Numbered from the stretch's first letter, positions 29,831 to 41,118 are shown. The stretch: DNA of 64,000 bases from Myxococcales bacterium (GCA_016794525.1 JAEUJY010000052.1:1-64000); one strand, 5' to 3'. Numbers and translations are program-made. Notes: generated by a model from the sequence alone, not told the origin.

Positions 29831-30772
29831 ATGGCCGATGCCGCCCCGGCCGCCCCCGCGGCCACCGAGCCCGATCCCGCCGGGCCGGCGCCGCTCACCG
29901 CGCGGCAGGTGGCGATCCACGTCGGCCTGTTCCTCGCGGCGTGCGCGACGACGACGTGGGCCGGCGGCGTGTGGTTCGCGGCGACCCTGATGGGGATCCT
30001 GCTGTGCCACGAGATGGGCCACTACATCGCCGCGCGGCGCTACCACCTCGACGTCTCGCCGCCCTACTTCATCCCGCTGCCGCCGCAGTTCTCGCTGGGC
30101 ACGCTGGGCGCGATCATCCGCATGCGCGCGCCGATCCGCGATCGCGATCAGCTGCTGATCGTGGGCGCCGCCGGCCCGCTGGCCGGGCTCGCGGTCGCGA
30201 TCCCGTGCCTGATCGTCGGCCTGGCGCTGTCCGACGTCGGCACGATCGCGCCGGGCTCGATGCTCGAGGGCACGTCGGCGCTGTACGCCGCGTTCAAGCT
30301 GACGATCTTCGGCCGCTGGCTGCCGCACGGCACCCAGGACGTGCAGCTGCACCCGATGGCGTTCGCCGCCTGGTACGGCCTGCTGGTCACGATGATCAAC
30401 CTGGTGCCGATCGGTCAGCTCGACGGCGGCCACGTCATGCGGGCGTGGCTCGGCGATCGCCACGAGCGGCTGTCGGCGCTGTTCCACTGGGCGCTGCTCG
30501 CGGTCGGCGCGATCGCCGGCACCGTGCTGTTCGTCCAGGCCGAGGCCGCGGGCAAGGACGCGCTGGGCGCCGGCGAGTACGCGCTGGCCGGGGTGCTGCC
30601 GTGGCTGGTGTGGGCGGTCGCGCTCCTGGTCATGCGGCGCATGGCCGACGGCGAGTACCACCCCGCGGTGTTCGGCCCGCCGCTGTCGCCGCGCCGCCGG
30701 CGCCTGGCCCAGGCGATGGTGGTGGTGTTCCTGCTGCTGTTCGTCCCGGTCCCGCTGCGCCCCGCCCTATGA
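29831..30772 (+). CDS. Site-2-protease family (M50) intramembrane metalloprotease
   Basis: Protein of 313 residues with about six to seven hydrophobic helices. Zinc motif HEMGH lies in LLCHEMGHYIAARRYHL and the third ligand in NLVPIGQLDGGHVM, so the enzyme should be active. S2P proteases cut membrane-bound regulators such as anti-sigma factors. ATG 29831 is chosen because GGAG (29821-29824) lies six bases upstream; ATG 29819 would be too close to it. First gene of a six-gene coupled operon; its stop overlaps the next start as ATGA. Confidence 0.92.
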   Translation: MADAAPAAPAATEPDPAGPAPLTARQVAIHVGLFLAACATTTWAGGVWFAATLMGILLCHEMGHYIAARRYHLDVSPPYFIPLPPQFSLGTLGAIIRMRAPIRDRDQLLIVGAAGPLAGLAVAIPCLIVGLALSDVGTIAPGSMLEGTSALYAAFKLTIFGRWLPHGTQDVQLHPMAFAAWYGLLVTMINLVPIGQLDGGHVMRAWLGDRHERLSALFHWALLAVGAIAGTVLFVQAEAAGKDALGAGEYALAGVLPWLVWAVALLVMRRMADGEYHPAVFGPPLSPRRRRLAQAMVVVFLLLFVPVPLRPAL

Positions 30773-31323
30773 GCTCCGACGAGCGCTGCCCCAAGTGCGA
30801 CGCGCCGCGCAGCGGATCGCTGCCGGCGTGCCCCCGCTGCGGCCTGGCGACCAGCCACGCGGCCGCCTGGAAGGCCGCCGACGCCGAGGCGCCGACCGCG
30901 AGCCTGGGCGCCGCGTGGGCGGCGTGCGAGGCCGGGTGGGACGACGAGGCGCGCCACGAGGCGGCGGCGACCGCGGCGTTCGCCACCAGCGACTACGGCT
31001 GGCTGGCCAAGCGCTACCGCGAGGTGCTGCGGACCCGCCCCGACGATCCGGTGGCCAGCGCGCGGCTCGACGTGCTGACCCGGCGCGCCCAGGCCGCGCT
31101 GATGGCCACCGCGACGCCCAAGCCCGAGCGCGCGACCCGCAGGTTCCCGATGGTCGCGCTGATCGTCGTGGTGGCGGCGATCGCCGGGACCGCGCTGTAC
31201 GCCGCCCACCTCGGGCGCGACCGCGCGACGTCGACCGGGGTGCGACGCCCCGTCGAGCCGAACCGGCCGGGCCCCCGAACGCTACCCGAACCGGCGATTG
31301 AACCCGCGGCGCCGCGGCGGTAG
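30769..31323 (+). CDS. Zinc-ribbon protein with C-terminal transmembrane helix
   Basis: Protein of 184 residues. An N-terminal zinc ribbon has CPKC and CPRC pairs (about 7-25). A helical, TPR-like middle (AAWAACEAGWDDEARHE, YGWLAKRYREVLRTRPDDPVA) leads to one transmembrane helix at about 130-150 (MVALIVVVAAIAGTALYAA) and a short Arg/Pro-rich exterior tail. This looks like an adaptor between cytosol and envelope. It lies between the S2P protease and the MglA-like GTPase and overlaps the former by four bases. Confidence 0.78.
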   Translation: MSSDERCPKCDAPRSGSLPACPRCGLATSHAAAWKAADAEAPTASLGAAWAACEAGWDDEARHEAAATAAFATSDYGWLAKRYREVLRTRPDDPVASARLDVLTRRAQAALMATATPKPERATRRFPMVALIVVVAAIAGTALYAAHLGRDRATSTGVRRPVEPNRPGPRTLPEPAIEPAAPRR

Positions 31324-31333
31324 CGTCGAGGAG

Positions 31334-31996
31334 GTGGCGCAGGTCGACTTCCACGAGCGGCAGCTGACCCTGAAGTTGGTCTACTTCGGGCCGCCGCTTT
31401 CGGGCAAGACCTCGAACCTGCGCGCGCTGCACGGCCGCGTCGACGCCGCCGGGCGCGGCCGGCTGATGACGCTCGACACCAAGGACGACCGCACGCTGTT
31501 CTTCGATCTGCTGCCGATCTTCTTCCGCACCAGCGCGCTGTCGTTCCGGATCAAGGTCTACACCGTCCCCGGGCAGCCGATGCACGAGGCCACCCGCCGG
31601 GTCGTGCTGGCCGGCGCCGACGGCGTCGTGTTCGTCGCCGACTCGAGCCCGTCGCAGGTGATCGCCAACCGCGAGTCGTGGGAGGGCATGCAGCGCCTGC
31701 TGAGCGAGCTGGGCCCGGTGCCGGCGATCGTCCAGTACAACAAGCGCGACCTGCCCGACGCCGTCGACCTGGCGCGCTGCGACCGCTTCGAACAACCCGA
31801 GCGGCGGCTGTACCCGGCGAGCGCGATGACCGGCGAGGGCGTGCTGGCGACCTTCTTCGGCGCGCTGGCGGCGTCGTGGGATCACCTCGACGGCTCGATG
31901 CGGCTGGCCCAGAATTTCGGCCTGAGCCGCGACGCGTTCTTGCAGGCGGTGTGTGCCCATGTCGGCGGCGACGAACGTGATATCTTGACGGCGTGA
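31334..31996 (+). CDS. MglA-type small Ras-like GTPase
   Basis: Protein of 220 residues closely patterned on MglA, the polarity GTPase of myxobacteria. P-loop GPPLSGKT is at about 19-26, switch-I region DTKDDRTLFFDLLP, the MglA-specific PM3 region VYTVPGQPMHEATRR, GADGVVFVADSS, and base-recognition NKRD at about 136-139. The start is uncertain: GTG 31334 has GAGGAG directly abutting it, while TTG 31298 would overlap the previous gene. No mglB-like GAP gene is adjacent. Instead the next, GTGA-overlapping gene encodes a histidine kinase. It is probably a paralogue rather than the motility mglA itself. Confidence 0.9.
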   Translation: MAQVDFHERQLTLKLVYFGPPLSGKTSNLRALHGRVDAAGRGRLMTLDTKDDRTLFFDLLPIFFRTSALSFRIKVYTVPGQPMHEATRRVVLAGADGVVFVADSSPSQVIANRESWEGMQRLLSELGPVPAIVQYNKRDLPDAVDLARCDRFEQPERRLYPASAMTGEGVLATFFGALAASWDHLDGSMRLAQNFGLSRDAFLQAVCAHVGGDERDILTA

Positions 31997-33177
31997 ACAG
32001 CCGGCTTGCCGGTGGTCCAGCCGGTGCCACCGATCCCCTCGACGAACCCGTCGAGCTCTCCCGGCTGTTGCCCGACACCGAGCTCGACGAGCTGGTCGGC
32101 ACCTTCGCCGCGGCCCACGACTGCGCCGTGGTCATCGCCGACCGCGAGGGGCGGATCCTGGCGCAGGCCGGCGCCGCCTCGACCGCCGCCGCCGTGACGC
32201 CGATCGAGTACCTGGGCGAGACCGTCGGCTCGGTGGCGATCGATCTCGATCCGCCGCGGCCGGTGGTCGGCCGCCACATGGCCCACGTGATCGAGCTGCT
32301 CTTGCACCACGCCCACGCCCGGCGGCTGGCCGGCGTGGTACACGAGGCCGCGATCGCCTCGTCGGTGGCGGAGCTGACGGCCAAGAACCGCAGCCTCGAG
32401 GCCGCGGTCGATCGGCTCCGCGCCGCCGATCGCGTCAAGTCCAACTTCCTCGCCACGATGTCCCACGAGCTGCGCACGCCCCTGACCTCGGTGATCGGCT
32501 ACTCCGAGATGCTGCTCGAGGGCCTGGCCGGGCCGCTCGCCCCCGAGCAGCGCGACTACGTCAACACGATCCTGGGCAAGGCCGACCAGCTGCTGCAGCT
32601 GATCACCAGCGTCCTCGACATGTCGCGCGCCGAGGGCGCCGGCGGCGTGGTCGACGTGGCGCCGGTGGCGATGACCGAGCTGGTCGACAGCGTCGTCGCC
32701 AGCTTCGCGCCGCAGGCGGCCAAGCGCGGCGTGCGCATCGTGCAGGAGGTGGCCGCGGTGCGCGCGCTCGGCGACCGCCGGCAGATCCGCCAGGTGGTGT
32801 GGAACCTGGTGTCGAACGCGGTGAAGTTCACCGCCGACGGCACCGACGTCGTCGTCGCGGTGCACATCGGGCCGCTGGTGCCGGTCGGCTCGGGCACCCG
32901 CCCCGACCTGCGCATCGGCATCCACGTCGAGGTGCGCGACCAGGGCATCGGCATCTCGCGCGACCAGCTGGCCCACATCTTCGAGCCGTTCTTCCAGGTC
33001 GACTCGTCGTCGACGCGGGTCTACGGCGGCACCGGCCTGGGGCTGGCGCTGGCCAAGGCCTACGTCGAGGCCCACGGCGGCCGCATCTGGGTCGACTCGA
33101 CGCCGGGCCAGGGCAGCACGTTCGTCGCGTCGTTCCCGGCGGTGGCCGTCGATCTGCGCCCCGGGCGGTCGTCGTGA
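31993..33177 (+). CDS. Cytoplasmic sensor histidine kinase
   Basis: Protein of 394 residues from GTG 31993. There is no obvious membrane segment. An N-terminal sensor-like module of about 125 residues resembles a roadblock or GAF-type alpha/beta fold (LVGTFAAAHDCAVVIADREG) and is followed by a short coiled coil. The HisKA domain FLATMSHELRTPLTSVIGYS has phospho-acceptor His158, and the HATPase has N box (WNLVSNAVKF), DQGIGI and GTGLGLALAK. No response regulator is next to it. Coupling to the GTPase gene suggests that its input is the GTPase state; that is inference. Confidence 0.88.
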   Translation: MNSRLAGGPAGATDPLDEPVELSRLLPDTELDELVGTFAAAHDCAVVIADREGRILAQAGAASTAAAVTPIEYLGETVGSVAIDLDPPRPVVGRHMAHVIELLLHHAHARRLAGVVHEAAIASSVAELTAKNRSLEAAVDRLRAADRVKSNFLATMSHELRTPLTSVIGYSEMLLEGLAGPLAPEQRDYVNTILGKADQLLQLITSVLDMSRAEGAGGVVDVAPVAMTELVDSVVASFAPQAAKRGVRIVQEVAAVRALGDRRQIRQVVWNLVSNAVKFTADGTDVVVAVHIGPLVPVGSGTRPDLRIGIHVEVRDQGIGISRDQLAHIFEPFFQVDSSSTRVYGGTGLGLALAKAYVEAHGGRIWVDSTPGQGSTFVASFPAVAVDLRPGRSS

Positions 33178-34484
33178 GCGCCACCGAGATCGCGCTGTAC
33201 GCCGGCCTGGCGGTGGTGCTGCTGGTGACGTCGGGCTTCTTCTCGGGCTCCGAGGTCGCGCTGTTCGGCCTGCGCCGGGTCGATCGCGAACAGCTCACCA
33301 ACTCGGGGCGCCCGGTCGACGCGCTGGTGATGCGGCTGATCGGCCAGCCCAAGCGGCTGGTGGTGTCGGTGCTGATCGGCAACGACCTGGTCAACATGAC
33401 GCTGGCGGCGATCGCCACGTTCCTGTGGCTGCCGGCGTGGCCCGAGGCCGCGCCGTGGGTGGTCGCCGCGCTGGCGGTGCTGGTGTCGGCGGCGATCGTC
33501 ATCCTGCTCGGCGAGGTGGTGCCCAAGACGCTGGCGATCCGCCAGCCGATCGTCTGGGCCCGCCAGGTGGCGCGGCCGCTGGCGCTGTTCGGGCTGGTGA
33601 TCACGCCGGTGCGGTGGATCGTCCACGGCCTCGCCGAGGTGCTGGCGCGCCCGTTCGGCGGCGCCGCCCGCCCGCGCGCGGCCGATCTGTCCGAGGAGGA
33701 GTTCCGCAAGCTGGTCGACGCCGGCAGCGCCCAGGGCCAGGTCGACGCCCGCGAGCGCCGGTTGATCCACCGGGTCTTCGAGTTCGGCGACAAGAACATC
33801 GGCCAGGTCATGACCCCGCGCGACAAGGTGTTCGCGCTGGCCTACGACCTGCCGATGGCGCGCCTGGTCAAGGAGGTCGCGGCCCGCGGCTTCTCGCGCG
33901 TGCCGATCTACCAGCGCTCGCTGGACAACATCCGCGGCATCCTCAACGCCAAGGATCTCGTGCGCGCGACCGCCGGCCAGAGCCCGGCGCGGACGCTGTC
34001 GGAGCTGCTGAGCGAGCCGCTGTACGTGCCGCGCACGACGCCGGTCGCGCGGCTGTTCACGATCATGAAGCAGAAGAAGGTCCACCTGGCGCTGGTCGTG
34101 AGCGAGTACGGCAAGCTGCTCGGGCTGGTGACCATGGACGACCTGCTGGCGCTCTTGTTCGGCGACATCCACGACGAGCGCGACGGCCTGCAGCGGGCGA
34201 CGCGGCGCGGCCGCGGCGGGCGCACCCCGCTGCCCAACTCGATGCCGGCGATCGATCAGTCGTCGCAGGTCGCCAAGCTCGACGGCGACGCGCTGGCCGA
34301 GGAGCCGGCCGCGGTCCCGCAGGCGGTGGACGGCGACGGGCGCGGGGACGGGGGCGACGGCGGCGGTGACCGCGACGACCGCGACGACCGCGACGACCGC
34401 GGCGGCCGCGGCGACCGCGACGACGACGGGGACGGCGACGGGGATGGCGCCCGCGCGGCGCGCGCCGCGGAGGACGCGTCGTGA
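33174..34484 (+). CDS. CorC/HlyC-family membrane protein (CNNM plus CBS domains)
   Basis: Protein of 436 residues. The N-terminal DUF21/CNNM domain has about three to four helices (LVTSGFFSGSEVALFGL, VVSVLIGNDLVNMTLAAI, VILLGEVVPKTLAIR). A paired CBS domain follows (VMTPRDKVFALAYDLP and VSEYGKLLGLVTMDDLLALL). The family is linked to magnesium or cobalt efflux and to haemolysin-like proteins. The usual C-terminal CorC_HlyC domain is missing and is replaced by a low-complexity acidic/basic tail of DDR repeats (about 380-420, nucleotides 34330-34450). GTG 33174 overlaps the kinase stop. Confidence 0.9.
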   Translation: MSATEIALYAGLAVVLLVTSGFFSGSEVALFGLRRVDREQLTNSGRPVDALVMRLIGQPKRLVVSVLIGNDLVNMTLAAIATFLWLPAWPEAAPWVVAALAVLVSAAIVILLGEVVPKTLAIRQPIVWARQVARPLALFGLVITPVRWIVHGLAEVLARPFGGAARPRAADLSEEEFRKLVDAGSAQGQVDARERRLIHRVFEFGDKNIGQVMTPRDKVFALAYDLPMARLVKEVAARGFSRVPIYQRSLDNIRGILNAKDLVRATAGQSPARTLSELLSEPLYVPRTTPVARLFTIMKQKKVHLALVVSEYGKLLGLVTMDDLLALLFGDIHDERDGLQRATRRGRGGRTPLPNSMPAIDQSSQVAKLDGDALAEEPAAVPQAVDGDGRGDGGDGGGDRDDRDDRDDRGGRGDRDDDGDGDGDGARAARAAEDAS

Positions 34485-35728
34485 TCCCGCTGTCGACCGT
34501 CATCTCGATCGGCGTGTTCGCGGTGGTGTCCCACGCCCTGCTGGTGGCCACCGAGATCGCGCTGGCCAGCTGCGACCGCGCCCACCTGCGGCAACGCGCG
34601 GGCGCCGGCGGGCTCGCGGCCCGCGCCGCCGAGCGGCTGGCGGCCCGCTCCGAGACCACCGCGGCCACGGTGCTGGTCGGCGCCAACCTGGCCAGCCTGA
34701 CGCTGGCGGTGACCTGCGCGCTGTACCTGATCGAGCGCGACCACGGCTGGTACTGGGCCGCGGTGCTGGCCGCGCCGCCGATGCTGGTGCTCGGCCAGCT
34801 GGTGCCGCGGGCGATCGCCACCGCCCACGCCGATCGGCTGGTGCCGATGCTGTCGTTGCTGATGATCCCGCTGGGCTACCTCTTGCGCCCGCTGGTGGTG
34901 GTGGTGGCGGCGGTCGCGGCGGCGATGACCCGCGTCATCGGCACCGACAAGAAGAAGGCGTTCATCACCCGCGACGAGCTGGCGCTCTTGATCGAGAGCG
35001 ATCCGGTCACCGACAAGCCCGGCATCAGCGCCGCCGAGCGCGAGATGATCGCCAACGTCTTCGAGCTGTCGGAGTACGCGGTCGGCGACCTGATGGTGCC
35101 GCTGTCGGAGGTGACGGCGCTGCCCGAGGACACGACGCTGGGCGAGGCCGCGCTCGAGGTCGCCGACAAGCAGCATTCGCGGATGCCGGTGTACCGCGGC
35201 CGCGTCGACGACATCGTCGGCATCGTCCACGCCTTCGACATCCTCGCCGCCGGCCCCGATCAGCGCGCCACGCCGGTGGCGGCGGTGGCGCGCGCGGTCA
35301 GCTACGTGCCGCAGGCGATGAAGGCGATCGATCTGCTGGTGCAGCTGCAGGCGGCCGGCAACCCGATCGCGGTGGTGGTCGACGAGTACGGCGGCGCGAT
35401 CGGCATCGTCACCGTCGAGGATCTGCTCGAGACCATCGTCGGCGAGATCGACGACGAGTACGACGACGAGCCGTCGCCGATCAAGCAGGAGAAGCCCGGC
35501 GTGTGGCGGGTCGAGGCCAAGACCCCGGTGGCCAAGCTCAACCAGCAGCTCGACCTCGGCCTGCCCGAGTCCGACGACTACGAGACGATCGCCGGCCTGT
35601 TGATCGAGCGGTTCCGCAAGATCCCCGCGGTCGGCGCGACGCTCACCGTCGGCGGCGTCGCGATCGAGGTGGTCGCCGCCTCCGAGCGCGCGATCGAGCT
35701 GGTGCGGCTGACCAAGAAGAAGCGCTGA
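34481..35728 (+). CDS. CorC/HlyC-family membrane protein, complete form
   Basis: Protein of 415 residues, paralogous to its neighbour. The CNNM domain ([51 protein letters not shown]) precedes paired CBS domains ([37 protein letters not shown]). A C-terminal CorC_HlyC domain (about 335-410, [19 protein letters not shown] and [13 protein letters not shown]) completes the family architecture. GTG 34481 overlaps the preceding stop. The two may form a heterodimeric ion-transport complex, the first lacking and the second having the regulatory tail. Confidence 0.92.
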   Translation: MIPLSTVISIGVFAVVSHALLVATEIALASCDRAHLRQRAGAGGLAARAAERLAARSETTAATVLVGANLASLTLAVTCALYLIERDHGWYWAAVLAAPPMLVLGQLVPRAIATAHADRLVPMLSLLMIPLGYLLRPLVVVVAAVAAAMTRVIGTDKKKAFITRDELALLIESDPVTDKPGISAAEREMIANVFELSEYAVGDLMVPLSEVTALPEDTTLGEAALEVADKQHSRMPVYRGRVDDIVGIVHAFDILAAGPDQRATPVAAVARAVSYVPQAMKAIDLLVQLQAAGNPIAVVVDEYGGAIGIVTVEDLLETIVGEIDDEYDDEPSPIKQEKPGVWRVEAKTPVAKLNQQLDLGLPESDDYETIAGLLIERFRKIPAVGATLTVGGVAIEVVAASERAIELVRLTKKKR

Positions 35729-35737
35729 GCGCGGCGG

Positions 35738-36658
35738 CTACCACAGGTCGATGTCGACGCCGACCCGGGCGCCGACCTTGATCGTCGTCAGGTCGGCGCC
35801 GTCGACGAAGGCCCGCTCCCACGACACGCCGAACGCGGCGCCGGGGAAGAAGAACCGCGTGCGCAGCGCCCGCCCGCCGACCGACGCGCCGACGTGGACG
35901 CCCTGGTCGAGCTGGTCGAGGCGATCCTCGGTGGTGCGGCCCAGCCAGCCCAGCTCGCCCTCGACGTAGGCGTTGGTCAGCGTGTAGCGGTAGACCACCG
36001 GCGTCACGACGTCGACGCCCAGCACCAGGCCGGTGCGGTTGCCCAGCGCGTCCTTGGGGAACGCCGCGGTGGCACCCAGCTCGACGCCGGCGTACAGCGC
36101 CGAGCGCGCGCCGAAGCTCTTGCCCAGGAGTAGCCGGCCGGCGCCGCCGCCCGACAGATCGCGGCGGTCGCCCTGCGCGACGACCATGCCCTTGCCGCCG
36201 CCGCTGGCGTGGAGCTGCCAGCGCCCGTCGGAGATCTGCCGGCCGCGGAACGGCTCCTCGGGCTCGAGCCAGAACGGGCAGTCGACCGCGGCGATCCGCT
36301 CGGCGTCGTCGAGCACCAGCCCGATGCGGTGCAGGCGCAGGAGCGTCTCGATCGCGCCCAGCCGCTTGCCGCGGGCCCGCCACGCCGCCTCGACCGGACC
36401 GCCGGCGCGGGCGGTCTCCTCGTCGAGCCACTCGCGCAGGTTGCGCCGGGCCAGCGGGTCGACCCGGCACAGCGAGTCGAGCGCCTCCGACTCGAGCCCC
36501 TCGACCTCCTTGCGGTCGATGTCCCAGCCGGTGGTCTCGGCGACGGTCACCAGGCGCTCGAGATCGCGGTACAGCGCCGCGGCGCTGCGATCGGGCGGCA
36601 CCCGCCGCGCGCAGGCGCCGGCGGTCAGCGCCGCGAGCAAGAGGAGGGCGTGGCGCAT
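35738..36658 (-). CDS. Lipoprotein with predicted outer-membrane beta-barrel C-terminus
   Basis: Protein of 306 residues. The signal peptide ends in lipobox TAGACARR. A helical region of about 110 residues (LYRDLERLVTVAETT, LRRLNLREW-like helices) is followed by alternating amphipathic strands rich in Gly, Tyr and Trp (SALYAGVELGATAAFP, YTLTNAYVEGELGWLG, RTRFFFPGAAFGVSW), ending in the aromatic DIDLW. This resembles small outer-membrane barrels. ATG 36658 overlaps the stop of the upstream hydrolase gene as TGATG. Confidence 0.75.
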   Translation of the reverse strand: MRHALLLLAALTAGACARRVPPDRSAAALYRDLERLVTVAETTGWDIDRKEVEGLESEALDSLCRVDPLARRNLREWLDEETARAGGPVEAAWRARGKRLGAIETLLRLHRIGLVLDDAERIAAVDCPFWLEPEEPFRGRQISDGRWQLHASGGGKGMVVAQGDRRDLSGGGAGRLLLGKSFGARSALYAGVELGATAAFPKDALGNRTGLVLGVDVVTPVVYRYTLTNAYVEGELGWLGRTTEDRLDQLDQGVHVGASVGGRALRTRFFFPGAAFGVSWERAFVDGADLTTIKVGARVGVDIDLW

Positions 36659-37490
36659 CACACGTCGAGGTACGCGCCCTCGGCGGCCGCGAACACCGGC
36701 ACGCTGGCGCGCGCCGCCGCGGTCACCACCAGGCGATCGATCGCGGCGTCGGTGGCGTCGGGGCTGTGGTGGAACAGCGCCAGCTTGGCCGCGCCCGCGG
36801 CCCGCGCCAGGTGCACGCCGGCCGACACCGGCGAGTGGCCCCAGCCGCGCGCCATCGCGTAGGCGTCGTCGTCGTGCATCGCGTCGTGGATCAAGAGGTC
36901 GGCGCCGGCGGCCAGCGCGAACGCCTCGCGAGTCGGGCGGTGCGGGGCCGGGTACTCGACGTCCGACAGGAACGCGACGATCTTGCCGTCGGCCTTGATC
37001 CGGAAGCCGGTGGTCCACATCGTGCCGTGGGGCAACGCCGCGGTCGTGATCTCGAAGTCGCCGATCGCGAACTCGGCGCCCGGCAGGAACGACTCGATCG
37101 ACACGCCGGCGGCGAGGTTCTCGAGGCCGTTGAGCGGGCTGTAGTGCGGCGCCAGCTGGTTCTGCAGCGTGCCCTTGAGCGAGCTGCCGGCGGGGTCGGC
37201 GCCGAGGATGCGGATCTGGTTGCCCTTGATGAAGAACGGCGTGAAGAACGGCAGGCCCTGGATGTGATCGAGGTGGGTGTGGCTGAGCAGCACCGGCAGC
37301 TGGCCCTCGCCGCGCCCGAACTCGCTGGCCATCAGGTGCTTGGCGTAGACCGTCGCGCCGGTGCCGAGATCGATCAGCAGCCGGCTGCCGCCGTCGGTGA
37401 CCAGCTCGACCGAGGTGGTGTTGCCGCCGTGGCGCAAGAAGTCCTTGCCGCACATGGCGAACGACCCGCGCACGCCCCAGAACCGGACCT

Positions 37491-37494
<4 letters not shown>
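36658..37494 (-). CDS. Metallo-beta-lactamase-fold hydrolase, WGVRGS type (second of pair)
   Basis: Protein of 278 residues from GTG 37494. Begins KVRFWGVRGSFAMCG, the hallmark of a branch of the superfamily that includes cyclic-nucleotide phosphodiesterase-like and tRNase Z-like enzymes. Metal motifs are SHTHLDHIQG, LPHGTMWTTG, LSDVEY, HDAMHDDD and LFHHSP. Probably a phosphodiesterase; substrate unknown. It overlaps both neighbours (GTGA upstream, TGATG downstream) and is clearly paralogous to the preceding gene. Confidence 0.88.
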
Positions 37495-38417
<923 letters not shown>

Positions 38418-38474
38418 TGGGGAAATCCTAGCCGGTTTGGGCGGCCACCGATAGCCGACGGACCGGCAAGGCAG

Positions 38475-39074
38475 TTACCAGGCGGCCTGGGCCCCGAGGG
38501 CCAGGCGCGGCACCCAGGTCGAGTCGGCGTGGTAGGCGCCGATGCCGTCGCTGTCGACCTCGGCGTGGCCCACCGCGACGTCGACGACCCAGCCCCACGC
38601 GCCCCACCGGGTCTGGCCGATGGTGGCGAAGCCGCCGGCGGTCGGCCCGGTCGAGGTGGCCGTGGCGCCGGTGCGCCACCGGACCGCGCTGACCAGCCCG
38701 CCGACGTCGACGCCCAGCCGCAGCGTCGTCGCGCCGAACCGCACCACGCCGGCGACCGCGACGGTCGCGCGCAGCTCGCGCACCGAATCGGGCCGGTAGG
38801 AGCCCTCGGTGAACCACGCGTACATCAGATCGACGCGCGGCCCGACCTCGACGAAGCGCCGCGGCCGGTAGCCGTAGGTCGCGTGGACGCCGGCGAGCTG
38901 GGTGATCGCCGACTGCTCGATGCGCCCCTCGGAGTTGCTGGGATCGCCGCCGCCCTGGTAGCTGGCCAGCTGCACCGGCATCAGGCCGAGCGTCGCGTGG
39001 TGACGCGCGGGCTCGGCGGCGACCGACGCGGCGCCGAGGCCCAGGATGACGATCACGCGCGCGGCCTGCCCCAT
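38475..39074 (-). CDS. Secreted, probably outer-membrane barrel protein
   Basis: Protein of 199 residues. Signal peptide (VIVILGLGAASVAAEP) followed by Gly/aromatic-rich alternating strands (LAGVHATYGYRPRRF, VGPRVDLMYAWFTEG, TRWGAWGWVVDVAVGHAEV) and a C-terminal aromatic LGAQAAW, as expected for a small beta-barrel. No family recognised. It is a single gene between two hydrolase-rich clusters. Confidence 0.65.
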   Translation of the reverse strand: MGQAARVIVILGLGAASVAAEPARHHATLGLMPVQLASYQGGGDPSNSEGRIEQSAITQLAGVHATYGYRPRRFVEVGPRVDLMYAWFTEGSYRPDSVRELRATVAVAGVVRFGATTLRLGVDVGGLVSAVRWRTGATATSTGPTAGGFATIGQTRWGAWGWVVDVAVGHAEVDSDGIGAYHADSTWVPRLALGAQAAW

Positions 39075-39109
39075 GGCGAGAGCGTACGCGATCGGGCGCG
39101 CGGCTGCCG

Positions 39110-39943
39110 TCAGAACGGATCGTGCGGCCGCACCGCCACCTGGATGTCGGCGACCACCGCGTAGTGATCCGACGGCCAGACGTCGTCGACCGGCTGGTCG
39201 AGCGCGACCCACGCGGCCAGCGGCTCGCCGCGCAGGTGGCGATCGGGGCCGCGGGCGAAGACGTAGTCGATGCGGCGCGACGGCTCGCGGCTGCGCAGCG
39301 CGTAGGGGTTCCGGCGATCGTAGGTGAAGCCCGGCCCGGCGCCCGGCTCGGCGCCGGCGGTGACCGCCCACGCGTCCTCGAAGTAGACGCAGTCGCCGCC
39401 CAGCGGGGTCAGCCCGACCATGAAGCGGATCTCGTCGCTGTCGGGGTTGGCGTTGAAGTCGCCCATGACGATCGGCGCCGGGCCGTCGATCGGCGCCAGC
39501 GCGTGGACGTGATCGGCCAGCGCGCGCACCTGCTTGCAGCGCACGTGGCCGAGGTGGTGCTGGAACGTCAGGTGGGTGACGAACAGCGGCACCGGCCCGC
39601 CGGGGACGTCGACGCGCGCGAACGCCACCGAGCGGGTGTCGACGCCGTCGGGCGTCGGCAAGGGCAGCACCGCGGCGTCGCGCAGCGGGTGCTTGCTGAG
39701 GATGGCGTTGCCGTAGGTGAGGCCGCCGCCGATGTGCCACGCCGGCGCGTAGTGGACGTGCCAGCCGGTGCCGGCGGCGATCTCGTCGGCCTGGCTGGGC
39801 AGCCCGGGGAAGCCCAGCACCTCCTGCAGGCCGACCACGTCGGCGTCGAGCGCGCGCAGGCCGTCGCGGATGAGCGGCAGCCGCTGCGGCCACGGGCCCT
39901 GGCGGTTCCAGATGTTCAACGTCACGACGCGCAGGCGCTCCAC
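39110..39943 (-). CDS. Endonuclease/exonuclease/phosphatase (EEP) family hydrolase
   Basis: Protein of 277 residues of the DNase-I-like fold. Conserved motifs are LNIWNRQ, VGLQEVLG (metal Glu), THLTFQHH, IVMGDFNANPDSDEI, RRIDYVFARG and the terminal WPSDHYAVVADI with catalytic His. Members cleave nucleic acid, inositol-phosphate or sphingomyelin phosphodiesters; no signal peptide is evident and the substrate is unknown. GTG 39943 directly precedes the first strand. A longer start further upstream would overlap the promoter region and start of the divergent gene at 39992. Confidence 0.88.
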   Translation of the reverse strand: MERLRVVTLNIWNRQGPWPQRLPLIRDGLRALDADVVGLQEVLGFPGLPSQADEIAAGTGWHVHYAPAWHIGGGLTYGNAILSKHPLRDAAVLPLPTPDGVDTRSVAFARVDVPGGPVPLFVTHLTFQHHLGHVRCKQVRALADHVHALAPIDGPAPIVMGDFNANPDSDEIRFMVGLTPLGGDCVYFEDAWAVTAGAEPGAGPGFTYDRRNPYALRSREPSRRIDYVFARGPDRHLRGEPLAAWVALDQPVDDVWPSDHYAVVADIQVAVRPHDPF

Positions 39944-39991
39944 GGCCGGCAGTATCGCGCGGGCGGCCGCGGTCGTGGCATGGTCGGCCCC

Positions 39992-41038
<1,047 letters not shown>

Positions 41039-41113
41039 GTTCCTCGAGGGTGTGTCGCCGAGACTCCGTGCGCGTCGACCGGTGCTCGATCGAAACACCG
41101 ACAAGCGCCGAAC
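41039..41113 (+). repeat. Degenerate copy of the 3' element, hairpin 2 missing
   Basis: Starts at the base after the reductase stop. A weakly paired hairpin-1 remnant keeps the TCGCCGAG loop region. Hairpin 2 and the ACGCGAGA tail are absent. The third block (GACCGGTGCTCGATCGAAAC, then ACAAGCGCCGAACG) aligns with 16725-16764 of the longest copy. This shows that the element is modular and can lose parts. Confidence 0.55.
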
Positions 41114-41118
41114 GCGAC

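Noticed and set aside
31298-31333. TTG start at 31298 for the MglA-like GTPase
   Set aside because: It would add a basic peptide overlapping the previous gene; GTG 31334 fits better with MglA N-termini, although its ribosome site is unusually close.
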